From Sperchopsis tessellata (Eukaryota > Arthropoda > Insecta > Coleoptera > Hydrophilidae): a stretch of 29,175 bases of DNA. The stretch spans positions 1-29,175 of the forward strand of contig JAWQRN010000470.1 of assembly GCA_033557685.1 (NCBI GenBank). Direction: 5' to 3'. Of this stretch, positions 9,711 through 19,641 are shown in pieces. The number at the start of each line of letters is the position of its first letter. Within the stretch, counting starts at the first letter, position 1. Both the position numbers and the translations under genes were made by a program. The notes beneath the pieces are model-generated. The model was not told where the DNA came from. It was given only the letters and a program-made list of their open reading frames with translations, and ran no database searches.

Positions 9711-12413
9711 GCTCAAACTTCACCTAATAAAAGTTTCTGGAACATATATTTAGTATAAGCGGTAAAACTTATATAGTAGAACGCCGTATATACCTTAGAA
9801 ACATTTAAGTTATCACCATTAGTTATAAGTAGCAAGTTAACGTTTATTTAAATATTATCGATTGACGTTTTACTGACAATTGTAACTCTAGTGTGATCGT
9901 CCATTATTTTCCTGAGACTGTGCGAACACATTGAATTCAAATGGTTCTCTTCGTTTGATTATTTACTAATATCAGTACTAAAGTTACCAGAAATGTATAT
10001 ATAGAAATTCACAGAAAAAAAGATGTAGCTAAAATTGAGCTAGATCATCAAGACAAATTCTAAGTTCACACTAAAATACACATACAATACACATATCAAA
10101 ATGTTCCTCGAGACAGAATGTTGATAGATCATCTAGATAATCTCTAGCTCATATTTATCCTTCACGTTTACGAAAAGACGATCCACAACATTTAGTAACT
10201 AGTGAATTGCCATTAAAATTAATTCATCGAAACCTCGTTAATACTTAAAAATATTCTAACAACCAAAATACTCTTACTACATGTACACCTACATATTTAT
10301 TTTAGATTGCTTTCATACCTCTTTCAGAATTATTCTTTATAGCTAAAACTGTATAACGTTCTGAAACTACTCTTCTTTAACTCACCTAAAGGCTAAGGAG
10401 GTGTACTTCTTTCGCCGAAGTCTCTTTGGGGCGGAAAAATGATATATGTAATATAAAACACACTTTTCTGCCACTAAATTTTAGTTAATAAAGAATACTG
10501 AATACAATAGACTTCCTCAAAAAAGTTGTTTAAATTACTTAAATGCTCTTTTTTAGTATTAAGGATGTCAAAATTATATACAATTGATGTGATCTGCAAG
10601 CACAAGCAAATTTGATTGATTAGAATTACCGTGTCTTTTTAATTTGGCTGTATTTAAACTGCTATTATTTACGACTTGCTCATATTAAACACCTTATGTC
10701 ATTTGGCTGATGATTATTTTTAGTCAGTAAATCCATCCACATAATCGCTCCTACTCCTACTTTCATTTAATTTTATTTCTTTAATGACATATTAATAAAT
10801 AATTTCATCTTTTTGTCTGTTCTTGTAGTTTAATTTTGTTTAATTTTTGCAGGTTTAACCAACTGCAGGGTATATTATAGTACTATGATCAAGTTAGAAA
10901 CAATATCTTGTAATGTACACTTAATTAATTTCGAAAAATTTTAAATACGTACATTCCCAACAAATATTCATCAGGAGTAAACAAGAGCCACTTTAATGTA
11001 TATATCTATGTGCATGCTTCCCATAACTCACGATCAATGATATTACTTTTTGAAAAGATAATGTGAACATGACACAATTCTACATATACCCAGTGTTCAG
11101 AAGAATACATTTTGAAGATCACTATTTTAGATTAATATCAAAGTTTTCGATTAGTGTCGCTTATGTTCAAAAATAACTTTATGTGAAAAGAATTTATTTT
11201 ATTTTTTTCGGAATGGGAGGTTTGCTCAAAAAAGAATTCTAAAAATTAAAGTCGCAAGAGCACATATCAGCTGGCCATTAATGTATGCCAGGTATTGACT
11301 TGACCAAAATTCACTGGCATACCAAGATTAAAAGCTGAGTTTTCTCTTTGGCTTAATCTGATATTCCATTGGTGATAACATCTTTACCACTTAATCTACC
11401 AAGGTAGATCGATTTGCCTTTATTCTAAGTTGCTTCTGAAAAACGACCACCTATTTCTGCTTATATTTGCGGTATTTTGTTTTTTTAAAATTATTAGAAA
11501 GACCTCAAGTATGTACTATAAAGAATTCTCGATATATATGGAATTTAATTTAAAAATAATTCAGTACTTACTTTTTGTACCTAGAAATATTTGAAAATAT
11601 CACTTAGATAACTTGAAAGTAGCGCTTGAGAATACTTTGTTTAATGCCAATATAATAAAGAGGAGGTTCTATAGAAAGGAAATGAGACTGTAACACTACC
11701 TATTGTTGCGGTTCAAACTAGCATGTATTATATGTTATCTGAGGTATTTGAGTAACAAAAATAATCAATTCAAATTAATAATAGTGTATAATGTATATAA
11801 TATATTGCAATATGTGAAACATCGAGTGGTTTTTGGTATTTTTTTTACGATAATCTTTTCGACAGCTATTCATATAGTCCAATCAATGGTGGGCTTTCAG
11901 ATCAATATTTGATATTTATCTATGTATTGGACTTGCTGAGAGAGACATTTGAAGCCGATGTTTCGATGAGTTATGGCAGAATAAAAAAAGAAAGCAATAT
12001 TAGAAAATTCTCCAACTTGTTACTTCGCGAGAACTGGATTGTGGTCTTTGATGCGGGATAGTTGCGCTAAAAGATCGAGGTTTTTTTGTCTTTTAAACCG
12101 ATATTATAGGGCCCTGATTCAGGTTCACCCGGGAAATGTAAATCATTTGGGAATAAGTTGAAATACGTAATTTTAAATGATGGTGAAATACACAATTTTA
12201 TGATCAGAATAAATGCAGTGAATATCTTTGTTGATAACACGAACGATCCTGATATCTTTGCAATATACAAGTAACAGAAATGCACATATGAGTAATTACA
12301 AATCGGTAAAAGAAAATAATTTACAATTCGAGATCGAAGCGAGGGTTAAGTAGATGGTAATATGTTAGATTTTTAAAAGTAAAGGGTATCGACACATAAA
12401 TAAACCGAGGACT
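9711..12413. other. Long AT-rich stretch with no recognised gene
   Basis: About 2.7 kb without a readable protein family, RNA gene or terminal repeat. The 72-codon minus frame at 12285-12067 and the 69-codon plus frame at 11703-11912 have no family resemblance. A phrase GCCGATGTTTCGATGAG near 11953 resembles the core of the Penelope-like tails but is too short to call. Confidence 0.45.
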
Positions 12414-12510
12414 TATCTTCAGGTTTTCCGGGATATAACTGTGTGTTGGCTTTTCTTTTTGCCGATGTTTTGTCCTCCGTTGCAAAGGACATTACCAAGA
12501 CAGTTAGTTG
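12414..12510 (+). repeat. Divergent Penelope-like tail
   Basis: The stretch begins TATCTTCAGGTTTTCCGGGA and contains GCCGATGTTTTGTCCTCCGT followed by TGCAAAGGACATTACCAAGA. This parallels GCCGACGTTTCGTCCACTGT and TGCAAGGG... at 29149-29175 and the related tails, but with many differences, so it would be a different subfamily. It is in the orientation of a minus-strand element. Confidence 0.55.
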
Positions 12511-12650
12511 TAAAAAGTGCTAATTATAGATTGACAGGCAGCAATGAAAAGTGCTAGATGTAAATGTCGACCTAGTCATATAATAATATTATATTAATTA
12601 TTCTATGACTACCACTTCTGAGAACTACATATCAGTGTATACTGAAAAAC

Positions 12651-12673
12651 AACACCTGGAAAACCTGAAGATA
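12651..12673 (-). repeat. Inverted partner of the 12414 repeat
   Basis: GGAAAACCTGAAGATA (12658-12673) is the exact reverse complement of the first 16 bases of the repeat at 12414. The two outward ends of this ~260-bp unit are therefore inverted copies, as in the palindrome at 9045-9245. Confidence 0.6.
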
Positions 12674-12849
12674 TTTACAATGGCCGTGGAAGTATACGTC
12701 CTGAAATAAATAGATCTTGATTTTGTTACATTGGCAGAGAAATATGAGAACATACTACCCCTTTATCACGACAATGTGAATTTGTCTAATTATTTATCAC
12801 CAGAATAGTTCACAGTCAATTTTTAACCGCTGTGAAAGAGTTAATGACT

Positions 12850-13255
12850 TATCCAGTAGCACATCGGGAAGAACGTTCTATTTACCGATAGTACCATCTA
12901 TATCAGCAGCACTACAGCTGTATTGTCATTTAGAGTAAAATTAAAGAATCGATAAGGTGTGGCTAAAAGGTGATTTACTTTCAGTTAAGTGTAGTTTAAT
13001 GCTAAAACGTATCTATTGTAGTATATATTCTAAACTATCATGGAATTAGCATATGCATCAGCTCGAAGCAAAATTTTCAAGAGCACTATATGCTATACAA
13101 AGAATTAGAGAGTATGCTAATCTCAGATTGGCTGTAATAAAATATCACGTAATCATTCACAGCGTCATGATTTACGGATTGCTTGCTTGAAGTTATACGT
13201 TCGGAGGAAATATAAAAAGTATCTTTAGAAGAGGACAGGCACAGGCACTATAACG
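12850..13255 (+). pseudogene. LINE reverse-transcriptase remnant, catalytic box to thumb
   Basis: The plus strand reads LFTDSTIYISS (about 12878-12910), in the place of the FADDT catalytic box, then, in another frame, WLKGDLLSVKCSL (about 12960), then WN-HMHQLEAKFSRALYAIQ (13041-13100), RIREYANLRLAVIKYHV and IIHSVMIYGLLA with a stop at 13189. The order matches the YADDT, W...N.L.LN..KT, W..H......KLS..LY.LRRL and H..L.YGI..WG blocks of CR1/jockey-like LINEs. The second Asp of the catalytic pair has become Ser (TDST) and several stops interrupt it, so it is dead. It is one of only two LINE remnants on the plus strand. Confidence 0.75.
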
Positions 13256-13514
13256 TTGACAATTTTATTATGTAGTGAAAAAGATATTTTATATATGATA
13301 AATGTATTATTGGTTTGTAATATGATCTTTCTGGTGATTTGAACTTATAATCAAAGTAAACGGCACTTTTCCTGTGTAGTTGGGGGCCCTGACAATCATC
13401 CTGCAAATTTGATACCTGTTGATTTTGAGGTGAATGTAAAAATAAAATAATTAACAAACTAAAGCAAATTTTGTTATACACATTGCAGCTACCTATAAAA
13501 GATGCTCAAAGTTA

Positions 13515-14215
13515 AAATCTCCTCCGCCTCCTCCTCCTCATATTGTCAAAAGCATTTTGTAACATTTGAGGGGTTATGTTGATACATTGCAAGGAATTGA
13601 ATGCCTTAGTTCCTTAAGGCTATGCGAATTCACAACCAGGTCATTAACAAATTCTCGTATATTTCCATTATTTCTATTGTTTTGTATGACCATTCAAGAG
13701 ATTCCGATTCTTTGGGAATGAAGAGGAGTTTCCACAAATTCATGAATGCTGCCAAAAGACCAAATACGCATATTTTGGGTAACCAGATATTTGGAACAAT
13801 GCCTCATCTGAAAAAAAGTTAAGTTTAAAGTGTCATTGTTGTTTAGATTATTCAAAAGCCACTATCAGTATTCAACACGAACCACAAAATCTCGAAGAAA
13901 ACCATTATTGTATAAGGCTTCATTTTCAAATCCTTTTTAAGGATTTTTGAAAAGTTCCATACGATAATTTAGTCTCCTGGAAAAGCCTCCGAATGGAATT
14001 CTTAGGATCTTCTGCCAATCTTGCCTGAACATTTTCTAAAACGTTAGCCATTCGGTTTACTTTACCTCGACTACCAAGTTTTTGTGTAACAGCCACACTT
14101 TCTCGGAATTTTTCAACAGATGACTGGATTTGCTGCACAATACTTACATAAGACGCACCCAAATCTCGAAATGCTTCACCGAAATCTTCCACACAACGCT
14201 TTATAGAATATTTTC
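13515..14215 (-). pseudogene. Tc1/mariner-type transposase with internal deletion
   Basis: The minus strand reads RCVEDFGEAFRDLGASYVSI from about 14204, then VEKFRESVAV, NRMANVLENVQARLAEDPKN, SIRRLFQETKLSYGTFQKSL (N-terminal helix-turn-helix part), and after a one-base loss KKDLKMKPYTIMV. Next come WLLNNLNNNDTLNLTFF and SDEALFQISGY (about 13812, the first catalytic Asp), QNMRIWSF, EFVETPLHSQRIGIS, then SHSLKELRHSIPCNVST and ITPQMLQNAFDNMRRR near 13530. This is the full N- to C-terminal order of an insect IS630/Tc1/mariner-type transposase, but the middle with the second and third catalytic residues is missing between about 13690 and 13640. Several frameshifts add to the damage. I could not find matching terminal repeats. 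Confidence 0.85.
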
Positions 14216-16129
14216 ACTCACTATTTTCTTGTTTCTCAGCATTTTTAAAATAACTCTGAGTTGGAATAATCTTATGTTCTCATTCAAACAATTTGTGAAT
14301 GTTAGATACAATATTTGACAATGAAATTTGAAGAATTATGATGATTATTACTGTCCATAACATAACAAAAATCAGCGCCTACTCTAATTATAAATACAAA
14401 TCATGACCCGTTATTCAGTTTGTCCTCTAAATTGTAATTTTTCATTGTGCAAAATGTTTTGTAATTTATATTTTTGAGTGTTTTACTAGATTTAAATTTG
14501 TTTGACTATATTGTAGGTATAAATATTATACATATAAATTGTTATTATATTTGGAAGTCAAATTATTATTATTATAAATAAAACTTTTTATTTACAAACC
14601 ACAATATAATATTTTTATTAGAATTTGTAATTATATCCATGAAATATATTATTATCTACTCTAATGTTAATAACATATAATAAAAAAAAATCCACCTAAC
14701 TTAAGTTTCAGATCTTCAGTCATGTCTTCTTATAATAAATCAGGTTAATAAAATTCAGCTTAAAAAGGAAGTTGACTCTATACCAACCCACTTAACTAAC
14801 TCATACTCCAATTTATACGCATATTGTTATATATACACACTCATCCATCAGTAGGATAATGTATGAAAATTATTTCCCCCGTTGAAAAAGTATAGCCATC
14901 TATTTCATGATGACTAGGCAAAGTACATAATACCTTTATTCAATATTTGATCTCTCGCAGCCGCATTTCCTTCTTTACCCGTCAAATTTATAAAGCTATT
15001 TATGCAAAACAGTACTTATGGGACACTTTATATTACAATACAATCCTGCGCCTATATCAGGCAGGCCATGAATTCAGGTAAACGGCGTCGTCAGCGTCGC
15101 GTGCTCAGCCCGCTTCGACATTCACTCCGCCAACATAAATCAGCCAATATCAGAGGTTTATCTCCATACAAAACAATAAACAGTTCTACAGCAACCGGCA
15201 ATGAATTCTCCATGAAATTGAGCTTTTTACTAAAGGCATTATATTTTGTATCGTGTTTTAAATTGTATAATTCCGTTTAACATGGCTAGTTTAGATATGG
15301 CTTCCGTGACTACTAATAAAGTTATTATACTGCTTAGCCATGTTGAATATGTGGATTATTTTTATGAATAATTAATAGGTCACTTATCGCTTATTGGCGA
15401 CGTTATGTTAAATTCTCGATATTTTAAGTTTCATTAATCAAACACCATATAAACATGGTGTAATTAAGATAATGTTTCATTCCGACATGATCATTAAAGA
15501 ACCACTGTTATACAATAACATAACGATACAATTGGAAATATACATTAATAAATAAAACACATGGCAGGAGAATAAAATCAATTTCTAAATTAAAATCATA
15601 TGTGAATAATTCATATCTACATATGGTGGCAGTTGCACATGTACTGTCGTAATAAGTTCTTTTGCTATTTCCTTCTTTTATATAAGATGCAGATGTAATA
15701 TTGGATTTTTTATATTCCATTTGTCAGTGCTATAGAGTTAAATCATAAAACTCGTACACTTCATAGGAAATATGCTAACTGGTACAAACTACACCTTACA
15801 TTTTACCGCGCTGTAAGCATAGAAAGCGACTAATATTACTGGAAAATAGCTTCACTTCTACTCACTACACAAATGTAACACGTAATATAACTCTGTGATT
15901 TTATTTTGGATTCTAGTATAATTTAATGTAAAATTATTACACTTTAAAAATATAAAAACAATATATTTCTATAGTAGGCTAGGTCATTTCACTTAACAAT
16001 AAGATCATATTGTTTAAATTTAAAAAACAAATATATGACAAAATAGTATGTTCAAATAAATTCCCGTTATCTTTTAAATACAAAAATTATCGCTGAACAT
16101 TAATTGTAGAGTATTACATAACATTTAAG
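14216..16129. other. AT-rich stretch with a GC-richer island at 14940-15210
   Basis: No gene was recognised. 14340-14700 is mostly simple AT sequence with ATTATTATT-like runs. 14940-15210 is richer in G+C and includes TTATAAAGCTATTTATGCAA (Hox/Caudal-like TTTAT cores) and CGGCGTCGTCAGCGTCGCGT. A 92-codon plus frame (15002-15280) overlaps it, but its basic, Ser-rich product matches nothing I know. A 10-base inverted repeat AACATGGCTA (15279-15288 and 15335-15344) and a small perfect hairpin at 15442-15461 (ACACCAT/ATGGTGT) follow. Confidence 0.4.
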
Positions 16130-16625
16130 ATGGGGTAAGTCGAAATGTTTTTAGTACGGCCCGACAAAGACATTCAACATTGTTTTAAGTATAGAGATTT
16201 ACTTTACTTTTAATGTAGCCACATAATAAATAATCTATAAAGGTTAAATCAAAAGACTTGATGGGCAATCTTATAAGGCCATTTGAATAAATCCATTGGT
16301 ATTTAAATCATTTATTTATATGTTTGGAACTATTACTGAATTATGTGCTGGAGCTCCATATTTTCAAGAAAGGCACTCCATAAAGAGAGTTTTAAATATT
16401 TACTCCTAAGAACTGGATATATTTCCCTAGGTCTTTGAATATTATTGGCTCTGTTGAACTTGATCCCAATATGGCATATCAAACGTTAAAGCCAAATCGA
16501 ATTTGATGTCTGGACTCATTTATTCTCTGTGGATTAACTGTTGATCAGAAATGCATATTATAGCGGTTAAATAGTCCATTATTAATAATTCTACTTTTTT
16601 CCAATTACGTATTTTTTTAGAAAAT
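16130..16625 (-). pseudogene. Second Tc1/mariner-type transposase remnant, catalytic part
   Basis: The minus strand reads NNGLFNRYNMHF (about 16585-16550), then NPQRINESRHQIRFGFNV (about 16534-16480), then ILGSSSTEPIIFKDLGKY, then YGAPAHNS (about 16360-16335), and WIYSNGLIRLPIKSFDLTFI with DYLLCGYIKSKVN (about 16300-16195). These correspond to the FTNNG..NR.N.H.W, NP......Q....VW.GI.G, QQDGAPAHN and SPDLTPLDFFLWGYLKSKV blocks of insect Tc1/mariner-like transposases. The Asp before GAPAH has become Tyr, whereas the Asp in the third block is kept. Stops and frame changes occur throughout. No open frame of useful length covers it, so it is easy to miss. The N-terminal DNA-binding part was not found. 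Confidence 0.8.
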
Positions 16626-17169
16626 TTGATTCATAAAATGCTCTACGCCTGTGGTATATTATAGATTTAAAAAAAATGAAATCCATTGTTTTTGTTGTTT
16701 TTCAACTGGCTCCATAAATGATCCATATTATTAGCTAGTCATATAAACATATTTTATAATTGTTGATATACATATGTTTAGTATTTAAATTCTATGAGAC
16801 AATAAGTAACAAGTGGAAACTTTTGTTTTAAATGTTCCATGTATTGGGGAATATAAATGAAAATAAACAAAACACAAAACAAATTGGCAATTTATAAGAA
16901 ATTGCGAAACGCAATTAGGAATAATAATAGCCAAACTAAGAAATTTATGACAGCTAGTAGTTTTCAAGTGTTGTTAACTGAATGAAGCTAGCCTACTCAA
17001 AATAAAACGAAGCTAGAGAAACTATAATCAAGTGTTTAATATTGCTTTAAAATTATGAAAACATGCCATGTTTAACTGTCTTTGTAGCTGATAAGATAAG
17101 CAAGATATCCATGGTTGATATTCTTAATGTGGGCCTCCTCTGTACTATTACATCAGTTTTATATTAAGT
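16626..17169. other. No firm feature
   Basis: AT-rich. On the plus strand 16892-16950 reads YKKLRNAIRNNN, which faintly recalls the 'YK.LRN.V...IR.AK' linker of LINEs, but it is too short to call. The remnant N-terminal half of the Penelope-like element might extend left into this stretch, but I could not read it. Confidence 0.35.
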
Positions 17170-18575
17170 AGATCCTCTCCAAATATGAACAATTTGGTGA
17201 TAAATCTGTCATCTCACACCCTCACACTTGAAGAGTATTCAGTCTTTTCAAATAGCTCAAATTTTGCGTTACCACTAAAACGCGTTCCTGTTGAAACCTT
17301 AATTTCAAATGTGGAAAGCGCCATTCAAAGTTTGCCACCAGGATAGGATTCGGTACGAATCTGCTCGTGTTTTGGAAAGGTCCTCAGAGAACTCATAAAT
17401 AATACGTCGATTTTGGTCATATCGTTAGATAAGGGCAACGCTACAGTTGTAACGGATCGTCAGATGTATGATTCCAAAATTGTAAACTTTCTGCAGGATA
17501 CCACATATAAATAGAGAAATTGGTTACCAATGGAATCAAAAGATCTTGATCCACATGTGCAGAAAAAGATCATTTCCCGTGATCCTCGAATCTCTCGTTT
17601 ATATGGTCTACCTAAGGTACATAAACCTTTGATGCCTCTTCAACCGATTCTCAGTGAAATATTGTCTCCAAAATTTATATTAGCTATATTTTTCACCCCG
17701 TTACTAAACAAATTGGTAGCCCGATCAGAATATTACATATAAAACTCTTTCCATTTTCTAGAACTAGTTTCTAAAATACGACTAGCTCCCACAGATTAAA
17801 CAGTTAGCTTTAACGTCGAGTTCATTTTCACCAGTATACTCGTGGATGATGCTATTACCATTGTCAGCGACCTACTGTGAGGAGAAGGTTCATTCCAAGA
17901 TACAGCGGTGCTGATGGAGGTTTGTCTGAGTTCCACTGATTTACATTTCAACGAACAAACATCTGGAGCTGCTATGTGGTCGACTGTTGTTGGCAATATT
18001 TTTATGGAAGCATTTTAGCAATTGACAATATTGTCCTCTGATATAAAATCCTAATTTTGGTTCCGTTGCGTGGATGACACGTTTATTATATGGTCGTTGG
18101 GACGAGACGCACTAAATATCTTCTTAGATCACAACTCCCAACACCCCAACATTAGTTTACGATGGAGGACACGTCAAGGAATCGATGGACATAATTGCCC
18201 GCATACTAAGATAATTTGATATCAAAATAGTGTTCTCCTTCTCCAAAAGATATCATCCCGTTGCAAAGCGAAGGGGATGATCAGGTCCCCTGTTCCTGTG
18301 GTAAGGTCTATATCAGAGTTTAAACGAGCACGAACGCTGTACTCCTCTTGGTCATACAAATCAATCAGCTGTGGCTGAACATTCTTATGAACAGGTCATA
18401 CCATAATTCTTCACTCGTGATCCTTTCTATTTTCCCAGAAAATTCCAAGAAGCCATTTAGGTTTATAATCACCCCAACAACATTAATAGAGACGATGGTT
18501 TTCAACTTCCCATCGCTTGGAGGATTACCCTCGCTCGTTTCTCTCCTCCTGCACTCGAAAATGACTGTTCGAATG
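17170..18575 (+). pseudogene. Penelope-like RT with GIY-YIG endonuclease, broken
   Basis: The encoded protein would copy element RNA and nick target DNA. Reading across several frames: NLSSHTLTLEEYSVFSNSSN, then RVPVETLISNVESAIQSLPP, SLDKGNATVVTDR (17422-17460), RLYGLPKVHKP (17596-17628), PLQPILSEILSPKF, FNVEFIFTSILVDDAI (about 17810), TSGAAMWSTVVGNIFMEAF (about 17960-18018), RCVDDTFIIW with the catalytic DD (18064-18093), and HPNISLRW. The endonuclease follows as PCSCGKVYI (18288-18314), QSAVAEHS (about 18355) and RKFQEAI-VYNHPNNINRDDG (about 18437-18500). The L.GLPK.HKP block and an RT followed by a GIY-YIG domain are characteristic of Penelope-like elements. At least six in-frame stops and several frame changes make it non-functional. 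The Tyr-Ile of GIY-YIG is kept, but the following Gly is Arg. Confidence 0.9.
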
Positions 18576-18616
18576 GAATGGCTCCACCTAAATACACACC
18601 TTCCACGCCAGTACTT

Positions 18617-18774
18617 GCCTATAGAAGCATGATCCGACCGAGTTTCGATTAGAGCATTGCCTTCATTCGTTGAAATAACATCACTCGCCTTGAAAATGTA
18701 CCTTGCAACAGTAGACAAAACTTCGGCTCTTATCCGAATCTCTACACGGTTTCTACCCGGAAACAACATTCACA
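18617..18774 (+). repeat. 3' tail of the Penelope-like element
   Basis: It runs from TGCCTATAGAAGCATGATCC through ACATCACTCGCCTTGAAAAT, CTTGCAACAGTAGACAAAAC and CTCTACACGGTTTCTACCCG to AACAACATTCAC. The same ordered blocks occur at 5563-5720 (inverted), 9045-9245 (both orientations) and 29101-29175 (inverted), which defines the 3' end of this family. Confidence 0.88.
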
Positions 18775-19326
18775 AAGTAGATATCGCCTTAAGTAAAAGA
18801 ATTTAGGAAGACTCTTTCAACCAGTTAAATTTTGTTTTATATTTAAACAAAAATTCATATATTACAAGTGAAATTGATAAATATTCTGGAGAAATAGTGC
18901 AATATAGGTACAATAACGAGCTATTGTGATTGTTATATTCGTTCAACTTTCAGTTTCACTGATATTTGCCTTAAGACTGACTGTGGATTATTTTTGTTGT
19001 ATACCTAGTTTTAATTCGAGAAAAGCAGTAAAACACGGTCTTAAAAAGCATAATAATTGTTTTTTTTTAATTTTTTAAATTTTACAATTTCATTATAAGA
19101 AAAATAGGATTCAATTGTTTTATATAAAACTAACCCTTGAAAACTTGCCTTTTTGAAAATGTACTTGCAAAGCTAAATAACATAAATGGCGTGAATTATC
19201 TAGTGGAAAACATAATTAAGACCCATGAGTAACATTCAAAATATACATAAAAAAGGGAATGTAATAGTTTTGCACATCTTTCTCTGCTGTCGTCTCTTTC
19301 ACTGCCATATTTCTCTCCCATCCTAG
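18775..19326. other. AT-rich stretch before the exon candidate
   Basis: No element was recognised. Its right end, about 19285-19326, is a pyrimidine-rich run ending CTCTCCCATCCTAG, which would serve as a strong 3' splice site for the candidate exon that starts at 19327. A 69-codon minus frame over 19405-19196 is probably a shadow. Confidence 0.4.
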
Positions 19327-19483
19327 TATATTTGGTGTCTTGACATATCATAGAACGGATAAAGCAGTATTTAAGCAAGGATTTGTTTATCACTCCATTT
19401 ACCACCGAAATTCCTCAGACGATGAAGTGTGTGATTTGGTACTTCTTTCTTACGGAGTTGATAGAGATTCCGGAGACTACTAA
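19327..19483 (+). CDS. Possible terminal coding exon of an unidentified host gene
   Basis: After the pyrimidine-rich acceptor-like sequence ending in AG at 19325-19326, one frame stays open for 51 codons, from ATA 19328 to TAA 19481. It gives FGVLTYHRTDKAVFKQG, then FVYHSIYHRNSSDDEVCDL and VLLSYGVDRDSGDY at the C terminus. There is no Met near the start, which fits an internal-to-terminal exon and not a complete gene. The end is acidic and hydrophilic, as at many real C termini. AATAAA poly(A) signals follow within 100-150 bases. I do not recognise the protein, and upstream exons would lie outside or be unnoticed in this window. Chance is possible: 51 open codons is not rare. If real, the Penelope-like element at 17170-18774 sits in its last intron. 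Confidence 0.4.
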
Positions 19484-19576
19484 CACATAACATTTGAAGA
19501 AATTATTTTCTATAAAATAACATAACTTAATGTTAATGTACAATATAGAGAAACATATATTGTAGTGAGAAAGTTA

Positions 19577-19582
19577 AATAAA
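19577..19582 (+). terminator. Poly(A) signal candidate
   Basis: AATAAA lies 94 bases after the stop codon of the exon candidate at 19327-19483. Further AATAAA copies lie within GAAATAAAATAAATAATAAA at about 19622-19641. In such AT-rich DNA this motif is common, so it supports the exon only weakly. Confidence 0.3.
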
Positions 19583-19641
19583 AATGTATAATGGAAAGTT
19601 AAGTAACACTTAAAACAATCGTGAAATAAAATAAATAATAA

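Larger units (their letters stand above)
17170..18774 (+). mobile_element. Penelope-like retroelement, 5'-truncated copy
   Basis: This span holds a decayed reverse transcriptase plus GIY-YIG endonuclease gene (17170-18575) and a 3' non-coding tail (about 18617-18774). The tail has relatives in opposite or same orientation at 5509-5720, 9045-9245 and 29101-29175. Complete Penelope-like elements are usually longer than this coding region, so the N-terminal part is probably missing. The element ends at about CCGGAAACAACATTCAC, 18774. Confidence 0.88.

Noticed and set aside
11260..11480. Possible YLG-type LINE thumb on the minus strand
   Set aside because: Only a three-residue match; neighbouring blocks of that protein region could not be read.
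11935..11970. Another Penelope-like tail core (GCCGATGTTTCGATGAG)
   Set aside because: The similarity covers fewer than 20 bases and lacks the other ordered blocks of the tails.
12067..12285. 72-codon minus-strand frame ending near FPGEPESGPYNIG
   Set aside because: No family was recognised and there is no supporting context; chance cannot be excluded.
15002..15280. 92-codon plus-strand frame with a basic RRRQRR run
   Set aside because: The basic run comes from a CGTCGTCAGCGTCG-type sequence; the rest has no family features, so I describe the region as a non-coding island.
16880..16970. YKKLRNAIRNNN-like LINE linker on the plus strand
   Set aside because: About twelve residues in AT-rich DNA, without a neighbouring RT motif, is not enough.
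18365..18769. 134-codon minus-strand open frame
   Set aside because: It overlaps the endonuclease part and tail of the Penelope-like element, which is read on the plus strand; the minus product has no recognisable motif.
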